The notes beneath the pieces are model-generated. The model saw only the letters and a program-made list of their open reading frames with translations. It had not been told where the DNA came from and made no database searches. From NCBI GenBank assembly GCA_009829735.1, contig CM020618.1:27690894-27754893 (forward strand): a stretch of 64,000 bases of DNA, written 5' to 3'. This document shows, piece by piece, positions 53,422 to 62,278 of the stretch. The translations under genes and the position numbers were made by a program. The DNA comes from Pyropia yezoensis (Eukaryota > Rhodophyta > Bangiophyceae > Bangiales > Bangiaceae). Within the stretch, counting starts at the first letter, position 1, and each line of letters starts with the position of its first letter.

Positions 53422-53441
53422 CGTGCTCTTATAGAGCACGA
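53421..53441 (-). promoter_or_regulatory. 21-bp perfect palindrome containing a TATA-like core
   Basis: TCGTGCTCT-TAT-AGAGCACGA has 9-bp arms around TAT; on the minus strand CTATAAGA sits in the centre. It lies at the upstream edge of the minus-strand ORFs, so it may be their core promoter or an operator-like protein site. It is only a few bases from the 53421 ATG, which favours a transcript start, and therefore a translation start, further downstream. Confidence 0.45.
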
Positions 53442-53978
53442 GTGGCCAAGCAGCAGCGCCGCGCCCGGCCGAATACACGCCTAGCCAGCGGCACGCCCAG
53501 ACAGCAGCAGCCAGCAGGCAAAACCACGCCACAGAAGGTCGGCTGGGACGCTGGAACAGGCCGCAGCGCGCCCTCACAGCCGCTGCCGGGGCCACGAAGC
53601 GCCACAGAAGCCGAATTGGGGGGTGGCTGGGTCGTTGCGGTCCGCCAGCGGGCAGCGACGCGCCCAGGCAGCGGCGCACTCACCAGGGAGAGGCGCGCCC
53701 AGGCAGCGAGGCGCCCACGCGACAGGGTCCAGGGACAAAGTCGACGCAGCTGTCGAGCAGGGGAGGACAAAGGCGGCACCAAGGACGCGCACAGCCGTAC
53801 ACGTAGGTCCAAGGACAAGGGAGCAGCAATGCGCCCCCCACAGAGGGGCGACAGAGGCGCGGTCCAGCTGCTGCGAGCGAATTGGTACGAGCGGGTGCAG
53901 GGCGGCAGCGAAGGTGGCCGACCGCGCGCCCAAGCTGGACGACGATGGGGGGCTCGGTGTCGCATGCGTCCGCGCACC

Positions 53979-54211
53979 CCCCTCCCACAAGGGCCACGCG
54001 CCCCCCCCCCCCGACAGACGCCCTACCAAGGGCCCCCTCCCCACAAACAGGCGACACCCACGCCCCCCCCCCCCGACGGGCCACGCCAACGCCCCTCCCA
54101 CAAGGGCCACGCGCCCCCCCCCCCCGACAGACGCCCCACCAAGGGCCCCCTCCCCACAAACAGGCCATACCCACGCCCCCCCCCCCCAGACGGGCCACGC
54201 CAACGCCCCTC
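53979..54211. repeat. Two-copy tandem repeat of about 113 bp
   Basis: Two units each contain CCTCCCACAAGGGCCACGCG, a C run, GACAGACGCCC, and AAGGGCCCCCTCCCCACAAA, followed by a third partial copy. Such subterminal repeats are common in DNA transposons, so this may mark the right part of the Harbinger element. Confidence 0.7.
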
Positions 54212-57200
54212 CCCAAAGCACGCACGCAACCCCCCATTCTGCGCGGAGAGCCACGCCATCCGCTCCCCCCCCCCCCTCGACCAGCGGGAGGGCAGCGCAC
54301 CCTCTGGGAGAAGGGGGAGCGTGGGAAGCGGGGCTGTCGGTTGGCGTGGTGCTTGTCTCCCAGAGGTCACCCCTGATTGGACGCCCGACTAGCGGCAACG
54401 CCTGCCCACACATACATTCATCCTGTATAGACAATCGACCGCATCGCTGTATTGAAAGTCCCACACCCTCCAGCAAACATGATTTCCCAGGCCAGGTGTG
54501 GCCCCACTCCCACACCTAGGCTCTGCCTGGGGGGACCCCCCCCCTTTGACTCATCGTTCGCGCCAAGGAAGGGGCGCCCCTCGACGTATCCAGCACACAG
54601 TGTACCGTGCGCCCCCCCTTCCACTCCATCTCGGGAGCCTCAAACGAGGCTCCCCGTGTGCGCCTCTTCTGCATGGGGGGAGGGGACAGTAGATGGGGGG
54701 GAGCCTGCGGTCGCAAAGAAATCACGCCTAGATCAGCATCGCGCCGGGCAACGCCGCCCCCCACCCCACCCGCATCCCTGCCAGGTGTGCACTCTCTGCG
54801 ACCGCCCGCTCCCACCTCCTGCTGACCCCTGGCTCCCAATGGGCCTCGTTCCAGCGAGCGCCGGCCCCCCCCGTCGTATTGGAGGAGGGGAAAGAGGGGG
54901 CACGGGCGGGCGCATGGCATCCACGCTTGGGCGGTAGACGGGGGGGAGGGGGGGGGCGGCGCTCGTGTCACGTAAACAGGAGGGATCGGAGGAGAGGAGC
55001 ACGAAAGGAGGGCGTGGGCAGGGCTCGAGAGCGAGCCAGGCTGGGGGGGGCGCCGAGTGTGCACCCGTGGACGTGGCGAGGGGCAAGGGGGGCGGAAAAA
55101 AGGGCGGGGATTGGCGGTCCCTGGGCATGCATTCCTGGCAACGGGCGGGCACGGCGTGGGGGACAAAGCGAGGTCCAAGCGTATATGACGTCCTCGTCGA
55201 ATATCATACGCGGGGGCGCTAGGCCACTCTCCCAGAGCCGCACAATCCGCGACCGAGTGAGAGGCGTGGAGTGGTCCAATAGATTCTCTGCCAATGACGC
55301 GCACTTGGCAAGAAAGCGTCCCGGCAAACGGCGGGAGAGTACCCCGTCGTGCTGCTGTATGCGCTCTTTCCCGCAACACCGGGTAGGTGGCTCGTGCCAG
55401 GCTCGCCTCGTCGAACGTGAGAGGCTGCAATGCCATCCATCCCAGCCTCTGCCAGTGTTGCTGTCCACTGCAATGGCGTGTCCATGTAATCTCCCCCCAG
55501 ATCTCCCCCTCCCCGGCTCTCATGGCGACGAAATTGCCGCCGCGGGCGCAACGGATGAGCCCTGGAGCGACCGAGACGTTCACATTTGATCAACATTTGA
55601 TCGGACAGGACGAAACGTGTCAGGACGATCGTACACAAACGGGCCATATTGGTGGTTGCAGCGCGGGCTACATGTGGTAGGATCGCACTGGGAGCGCCAC
55701 GCTCGCAACACGACCGCTCTATTTCGCAACGATTGCAACCTTGTGAGCGACCAGATTGCGTATCTCCCCCTCCGTCCCTGGCGACTCGACACAGCTTCCG
55801 GCACACGCCATCGTTCCTGGATATTGAACACAACGGCCTGCCATTGGCCCGTTCTCTCTTTTCGACGGCGTCTAGGTCCTTCGTCTCAAGTACTCACAGG
55901 AAAATAGGGCAAATGAGGCGCGGGTCCCGCTCGATTAGAGAGGGCCAGTGGCTAGCTCACACGTCGCACTTTCGTTTCAGATTTCACGTCGTTGGGGACC
56001 ACGTTGCTGGTTATGCTCTAATTCGGCGGGCCGCCGTGCGTGGTGCAGGGTGCGGAGAGGCTTTTGGTGGAAGGGGTGAGGTGTGCGCGTCTGCCAAGTG
56101 CAAGGAGCGTTGTCCCCCCCCAGACCGTACGTCCTCCCCCTCCCTGCGGGGGCAGAACCCCTCCCTCGGCCGTCTCCCCCCCCCGGGCAGGGGTGGAACT
56201 GGGTCTGGTGTCTGGCATGAACAGTCACCCAGTGGCCGCTCTTGCCGTATATATGGCACCCGCCTTCCGCGCGCATGCCTTTGTCGCCCGTTGCCCCCCT
56301 CCCTTGACGTTCTTTACCCCCCCCGGTCATGCCCTGCTACACCCTTCCCTCTGTCGCTACTGCCCCCCCCCCCGGTCACCCGCCCCCCCCCCCCACTGGC
56401 AACTCTCCTCGCCCCCGCCACCGCCTGCCCCACCCGCTCCCTTTTCTTGTTCCCGCCTTGGTTTGCCCTTGCGTCCTTCTTTCCCTCCATTCTCCCCCCC
56501 GTCCAAGACGTCCCTGCGCTTGTGCTCGGTGCCGGCGGCCATGTTGCTTCGGCGTAGCGGCTGAGGCTGGCGTCGTGGCTCGCTTCGAGGCGGGCGTCTC
56601 GCACGTGGACGGTGTCGGTGAGGCAGAGCTTGAGGACGGGCGTGGGGCGGGGGGGCATGGCGCTGGGGTGCAGGGGGAGCAGGGCGACTGGTGTCTGGGG
56701 GTGTTGAGGGGTTGGGAGTTGGTGGTGCGGTGGTGGTGGCCGGGGCAGAAGCATGGGAGTGAGGGTGGAGGGAGGGCGAGTGGGTGGCGATAGCTAGGGG
56801 GCGGTGACGGCGTGGATGAAGGCATGCGAGGGAAGGCAAGATGAGGAGGATGAGGGGGGAGGAGGGCGGCGCTGGTGCAGGCTTGGGAGTGAGAAGGTGA
56901 GGGAGGGCTGAGTCTGGAGGGGAGGTGGGCAGCGGTGTGAGGGGCGAGAGGGGGCAAGCGGGGTGGTTTTCGCTGGGCGGCGACGGCCGCGCAGCTCAAG
57001 GCGTGGGAGAGGGGGTAGGGGGCGGGTGGGGAGGGGGAGATAGGGCGGCGCTGGTGCAGGCATGGTAGTGAGAAGGTGAGGTGGGGAGGAAGGAGAGGGT
57101 GAAGCAGGTCGCGGTGAGTAGGTTTGAGTCACGTTGTCGATGTACCGTACATACCAAAGTACGCAGAACCCATCAATATTGAAGAGAGCATGCGCAAAAA

Positions 57201-58133
57201 TGTATGCTACGCTGCTCGTGTGACGGCCAATAGGATCGCTGAGTTGTGGCATTCTCAGAGGCCAAAATACCTTGATATTCAGTTAAAACGACTCGATCGT
57301 CAGCTCAGGCCACCCGACTATCCCGTCCTACGTATTGACTGCTTATCGAGTTAAAACTGCCTCAAACGCAGTCATTTTTTTCCCGTTCTCCCTTTTTCCG
57401 TTTCATTTCCCCCTTCTGCCGCAGAGCTCTCTCGTAAGGGCGGCCTCCACCCACTCCCCAGGCGGATGGACCTCCTGCGTCAGCAAGCACGGTGGGCCCG
57501 GCCAGGGCGCCGCGGGGGTGCAAGCGGCTACACCTCCCGCTGCCAGACTCCGTGAAGGCCGAAAGGCGCCGCCGTCGCGGCCGCGCCACGACCACCGTTG
57601 CGGGCGTCAGGAAGTCCCCGCCATTAACTGCAACGGGCAGCGGTCCCATCTGTCAACCGCGCAACCCGATCAAAGAGCCGCCCGCAGCCTCACCATGACC
57701 AGCCGACGGTCGTCAACTGTGACTGTCAGTGCCGCCCGTGCTCCCCCACCGCCCGCAACGCCGCCACGCAGAGGAAGAAGACAAAACGCCCGTCTTTACT
57801 TGCACGCAGACGCCACCGACACAGCCAATTAAAATACAAGAGCAGGAGGACGCGCTCGCCACTACCCACCGCGCGGCGGGCGACCCGGTCACGACCACGC
57901 CGCCGCAAAAAAATCAAGCCCACCGGCGGGTGCGACGTGTCCCGCCCGCACCCGCCGCAACCGCGTCACCCCACGTCGGCGTGCCGCTCGGCATACCGTC
58001 TAAGCAGGCCATGATTCGCGCTGCGGCCGCGGCAGCTCCAAATTACACACGCACGGATCGAAGCGAAAGAAAGAAAAAAAATGATCCCAACGGCACCGCC
58101 CCGCCGCCACCACCTGCAGCCCACCACTGGCCT
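54212..58133. other. Long intergenic region
   Basis: No gene is supported over 3.9 kb. Many open frames are compositional. Two near-identical copies of GGCGGCGCTGGTGCAGGC plus AGTGAGAAGGTGAGG lie at about 56866-56903 and 57045-57080. AT-richer islands are at 55560-55980 and 57120-57380. The end (57900-58133) is A-rich and lies downstream of the ClpS-like gene. Confidence 0.45.
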
Positions 58134-58649
58134 TTACTCAGGCGTCATGTCCGAGTTGAGCCCCGCTCCCCTGAGCCCCCCACAGATACACTCGGCATGC
58201 TCACCCACCCAGACCCCGACGCAGGCCTTGCCATTATTGTGAGCAGTCTCCATGATGGCCTTGGCCTGGCGGCGGTCCAGGTCAGGGACAACCGCCTCGA
58301 GCACCGCTGTGACATACGCCTTGGTCAGCATGTTGTCATTGAACAAGTACACGCGGTAGCGGCGGGTAGGGTCAAAGGTGGACTTGGACGGCGCCGTCGC
58401 CGTGTCCGTGCCGGCCGACGGCGACGCAAAGATCTTGTTGAGAGCGGCGGCGGCCTCAGACGTCTTGGTCGGCGCCAGCTGCTGCGCCATAACCAGGGGG
58501 GAGAAGGGGGGGCAGGGCGGCGACGCAGCCACCGCCGACGCCCGCGCCAGTCGGGCGGCCGCAACGGGGGTGCCGCGGAAGGAAGAGACCGCCACAGTGG
58601 GGGGGGTGACACGCGCGACGGCTGCAAGTGGCGCAAACGCGGCTGCCAT
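58134..58649 (-). CDS. ClpS-like N-end-rule adaptor, plastid-targeted
   Basis: The product has 171 residues from ATG 58649 (CACCATGG). The first 70 residues are Ala/Arg/Ser-rich, as in a chloroplast transit peptide. The ClpS core follows: YRVYLFNDNMLTKAYVTAVL, VVPDLDRRQAKAIMETAH, NNGKACVGVWVGEHAE. ClpS hands proteins with destabilising N-terminal residues to the ClpC/ClpP protease. The ND and the helix pattern AKAIMETAH...GKA are family hallmarks. Usual DD becomes ND-N here, a modest change next to the pocket. An ATG nearer the core (in SPLVMAQQ) would give a shorter form. Confidence 0.85.
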   Translation of the reverse strand: MAAAFAPLAAVARVTPPTVAVSSFRGTPVAAARLARASAVAASPPCPPFSPLVMAQQLAPTKTSEAAAALNKIFASPSAGTDTATAPSKSTFDPTRRYRVYLFNDNMLTKAYVTAVLEAVVPDLDRRQAKAIMETAHNNGKACVGVWVGEHAECICGGLRGAGLNSDMTPE

Positions 58650-60360
58650 GGTGAACCGGTGGGGCAGCGGCTAAGGGGGAGACGGGCAGGGAAAGCTCAG
58701 TGGCGGGAGGCAAGGGTGGAGGCCGCGAAGGAAGGGGGGCGTGCGCGGGTGGGGAGGCGAGGGTTGTTGTGAGTGGAGATGAATGAGATCAAGTGACGTC
58801 GGTGACGGGGAAGGCGGTGAGAGGTGGGCGGTCGGGGGCGAGGAGGGGGCGTTGTGAGGATAGGGGGCTGGGCTCTCAACCGCTGAGGGACTACAGCGCC
58901 GACTGCCACAGCACCCTCTTGCCCGCACGGGCGGGGGGGGCCAAAAAAAAGAGGGCCCAACCGCGTGGCTGCCACGAGCACCGTCGCCACCGGCGACGCC
59001 GAGCTCGGGCGACCGCCGCCGCGCTGCGGCACGACCGCGGCCCGCCAGCCACGTGCGTGGGGGGGGCACGTCCCGGCCACAGCCCTCCGCGTCCTGGTGC
59101 CTTCGTTCCTTCCAGACGCGTCGTCTGCCCCAAACGAGCGGCTGGCCGCGCTCGCCACCAGAGCGGCTGACCATCCACGTGGCAGAATGGTCACAAGGCG
59201 GCGCTGGGGAGACTTCGCGAGCCGCAGAGCTCTTCTTTTTGAGCTGGAGTGAATCTTGTTTGTCTGCCAACGGAAGTAATTCATTTCATATAGATGAGAT
59301 ATTACTGCAATTTCGTTACAAGTATGTACGCGTACAGTACACCCTTTTAGTACACGTTGACAGAGAGGAGGCGTGCCTCAGACGCCCATTGGTCCTCGCA
59401 TTCCCGCGGCGCGCCTGATCGGGCACTGGGCCGCGAACTCGGTCGCGGGCTGTCAGGCGGGATGTCGACGGCACTCCAAGCAGCGGCCAGGTGCGGGCGA
59501 GGAGAGCCGCCCCCCTTCGCAACGCAACGGCTGCTGCGCGCTCCACTCGCCGCTTTGGGCGTCACCGCGACCGACCCGGCCCGCCAGCAGGTCCACCAGT
59601 GTGTGCGTGCCGTGACGGTCCGTGGCACATTCCCCACACCCCCCGCCCGCCGCCTCTGCCTCTCCCCCCCTCTTCCCTCCCTCCCCCCCCCCACCGTCCT
59701 GTGCACGCACCCGGCGCCATTGCTTGGCGCGTCCACATGCCCCTGCGGGAAGCACGGCGGAGCTGTCTGGCTTGGGCAGACCGGCTTCTACGGGCGGACC
59801 GGCTCCTATAGGCGGACCGGCTCCTACGGGCGGACCGGCTACTGCGGGCGGACCGGCTTCTACCGTCGACGTGGCACCCCGTCGCCGAGCGCTGCGCGCG
59901 GCGGCGCGCGTGGTGGCGCAGCCCGCAACGGACGGGAGGGGGTGAGTGAGGAGGCTAGGCCTGGTGGAGGGGGTGGCGTGGCGTTTGGCACCCTAGCTCG
60001 TGGGCGCTACGGCTTTGCTAGCGACTGTCCCCGCTTGTCGGTGCGTGTGCGGGCAGGGGCCCGCCGGTGCCCGTGTCCCGCCCGCCCTGTCGGCCATTGA
60101 CGTTGCCGCTGGAACTCGCGTGGCGTGGCGCGGCACGCCCCGCCTTGACGTTGGTACCCTGCTGTTGCTGTGCGGTCTGTTGTAGTTGGCTAGACTTCTC
60201 GCGGCTTTGGCGTCCGTAGCCCGTAGGCCACTCATCCTCATCCTGCATGCCCCTTCCACCTGTTGCGTGACTCCCTTCACCTCCCCTTATCCAACTGCCT
60301 CCCCTTATCCAACTGAGCCTGGTTCCTTCCCTTCGCCCTGCCGACGAGGTGGTGGCCACC
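58650..60360. other. Divergent intergenic region (ClpS-like / copine-like)
   Basis: Both promoters should lie here. An AT-rich island at 59260-59360 holds TGTACGCGTACAGTACA. Near the copine-like start CCCCTTATCCAACTG occurs twice in tandem (about 60283-60314). No gene is supported. Confidence 0.5.
59776..59866. repeat. 18-bp tandem repeat, five copies
   Basis: The unit GGCGGACCGGCTCCTACG varies at a few bases. It is open in several frames but not attached to a supported gene. Confidence 0.75.
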
Positions 60361-61836
60361 ATGGCGAGTCAGTCCAACCTTTCGGACTTGTTTGACAGCA
60401 TCAGCGTGCACAGCGATGGGGATGCCGAGGAGCGCGGCGCTGCCGCTCCATCGGACGGCGACTATGCCACGTCAGACGGGGGCGGCTCGGATGGCGGGAG
60501 TGCCAAGGCAGCCCCGTCGGGCGCACCCGGCTCGATGGGCAAGCGCACGCCGAGTGGGCACCTCGAGGGCTTTGCGGGCTTTGGTACGGGCGCCGGTACG
60601 GGACGGCGGCGGAGCAGCCGCAGCAGTCGCAGCAGCCGCAGCAGCCGCAGCAGCTTTCGGACGCAGTCGAGTACCGGCAGCGGGGGCGCCGGCAGCCTGC
60701 GGCGGCAGCGGTCGTCGGTCGGGTCGGCATCGAGCTTTCAGATGGCTCGGGTGCACAGCGCGGCGAGCCTGCTGGGGGATGGCCTCAGTGATGCTGGGGG
60801 GGCCGACGCGGCGGAGGAGGAGGACCTGACTGCGGACAAGCACGTGCTGACGCGGACTGTGACGCGGCTGGAAGACATCCCCGCTGGTGAGACGCCCGCG
60901 GTTGGGACGGTGCTGGAGGAGGAGGCGCCCAAGCCGGTCCAGCTGATGATTGAGTTTATTGGTACGGGCAGCAACTCGGACAGCATCCGCGATTACGTGG
61001 ACGCCCTCTACACCCAACCTATGGAGGTGAGCGTCGAGTGCCAGTTCCTCCCGAAGACCGACATTTTCTCCAACAGCGACCCTTTCTGTGTCGTCATGAT
61101 GCGGGAGAATGAGCGGTCGCCGTGGACCGAGCTCGGCCGTACCGAGACGCTTGTCAACACCCACTTCCCCCGTTTTGTCAAGAAGTTTGTCTTCCCCTGC
61201 AATCCTGAGCGCGACATGGACCGGGAGCTGCTGGTCAAGGTGTATGGCAAGGGGGGGATGAAAAAGCAGGTGCACATGGCGCAGGGGCAGTGTACACTCT
61301 GGGATATTGTGATTGCGGCGGGCCAGTGCAAGGTGGTCAAGCTCGAGAGCATCAACCGGCAAAAGGACAGCTGGCTCATCCTGTCGGGCGATGTGGTGCG
61401 GTCGGAGGGGGCGGAGCGTCCCATCAACGTGTACGTGCGGTACGACAAGTCGGCCAAGCCCAAGGCCAAGACCTTTTTTGTCCTCAACCGGGGGCTGAAG
61501 AAGGCCCGCTGGACGCCCGTCTACCGGTCCGAGCCGCTCCGCGCCGGGGGCCAAGATTTCAAGCCCGCCAAGGTGTCGGCTGCCGAGCTCTTTGCGGGCG
61601 ACGACGCCAAGCACATGCGGTTAGAGGTGTACCAGCACCGGCCGTCGGTGGACGCCAAGCTCATGGGCTTTGTGCAGCTGTCCATCAAACAGCTGACGAC
61701 GATGGACGAGGGGCGGGTGCTGCACTGGTTTTGTGGTCAAGACGGGCGCGCGCCGGGGCTGGTGCTCCTCGCCAAGCGGGAGGTGTCGGAGGAGGAGGTG
61801 AGTGTGTGGATTTTGATCACCAACGACGCGGTGTGA
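60361..61836 (+). CDS. Copine-like protein with two C2 domains
   Basis: The start is the ATG at 60361 (GGCCACCATGG); 491 residues. The first 190 residues are Ser/Gly/Ala-rich and probably disordered, with an RSS triplet repeat (residues 84-98). C2A (about 220-345) has VSVECQFLPKTDIFSNSDPFCVV, in pieces as in copines, with Asp residues placed for calcium. C2B (about 355-470) has FFVLNRGLKKARWTPVYRSE, then LEVYQHRPSVDAKLMGFVQLS, and appears to lack the second pair of calcium Asp. Copines normally continue with a von Willebrand A domain, which is absent: the stop follows C2B by about 20 residues. Role is probably calcium-dependent membrane binding. Confidence 0.75.
   Translation: MASQSNLSDLFDSISVHSDGDAEERGAAAPSDGDYATSDGGGSDGGSAKAAPSGAPGSMGKRTPSGHLEGFAGFGTGAGTGRRRSSRSSRSSRSSRSSFRTQSSTGSGGAGSLRRQRSSVGSASSFQMARVHSAASLLGDGLSDAGGADAAEEEDLTADKHVLTRTVTRLEDIPAGETPAVGTVLEEEAPKPVQLMIEFIGTGSNSDSIRDYVDALYTQPMEVSVECQFLPKTDIFSNSDPFCVVMMRENERSPWTELGRTETLVNTHFPRFVKKFVFPCNPERDMDRELLVKVYGKGGMKKQVHMAQGQCTLWDIVIAAGQCKVVKLESINRQKDSWLILSGDVVRSEGAERPINVYVRYDKSAKPKAKTFFVLNRGLKKARWTPVYRSEPLRAGGQDFKPAKVSAAELFAGDDAKHMRLEVYQHRPSVDAKLMGFVQLSIKQLTTMDEGRVLHWFCGQDGRAPGLVLLAKREVSEEEVSVWILITNDAV
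60604..60660 (+). repeat. CAGCCG-type 9-bp repeat coding (RSS)n
   Basis: Five to six units of AGCCGCAGC code Arg-Ser-Ser repeats in the disordered region of the copine-like protein. Confidence 0.8.
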
Positions 61837-62278
61837 GCATTCCGCCGGGATGCTTGCCCGCTTCGCCCTCTTTTTCTTCTCCTTTTTTCGCCCATGTTCA
61901 TCAGCGTGCCTTCAGTGTTTTCTGTTATCTTTTTGTTCCTGGCAGGTGCGCTCCCTGCACCCCGTCGGCGACACCTTTCCGCACAACCCACCGCGTCACT
62001 TCCCTCGTGGTCGCGACGAGGGAACCGTTCCATCAGGCCGCCGTTACCAAGCTGCATTGAATGCGCGTCCCGGGGTGGGCGCCCCTAACGGGCCGGGATG
62101 TGAGAGTACAAAACGTGCGCCCAACCATTGACCCAGGTCGGCGATGCTCATGCTTGAAAACTTCCCTCCGAGTGGCATAGGTATGCATAGATACATGTAT
62201 GTGCAGGGACAAACTTCACTCACACGGGAAGCTGTCTCCATACCAACTGCGAAAATGACGCACATTGCAGGCTTGGTA
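61837..62278. other. Convergent region between the copine-like and P450 genes
   Basis: It holds the 3' flanks. A last small exon of the P450 could lie here (see that entry). 62140-62280 is AT-richer. Confidence 0.4.

Noticed and set aside
46485-54311. 13-bp inverted match TTCTCCCAGAGGG (46485-46497) and CCCTCTGGGAGAA (54299-54311) as Harbinger terminal repeats
   Set aside because: Similarity does not extend outward, the ends do not begin like PIF/Harbinger termini and no 3-bp target duplication flanks them.
54516-55583. 355-codon minus-strand frame in the 54-58 kb gap
   Set aside because: Changes character along its length, has no motif and overlaps equally long frames on both strands.
56700-57081. 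CRISPR-like spaced repeat (two copies about 178 bp apart)
   Set aside because: Only two copies, long spacing and a eukaryotic setting; a local duplication.
57729-58772. 347-codon plus-strand frame over the ClpS-like gene
   Set aside because: Antisense to a clear ClpS core; sequence is Arg/His/Gly-rich without motifs.
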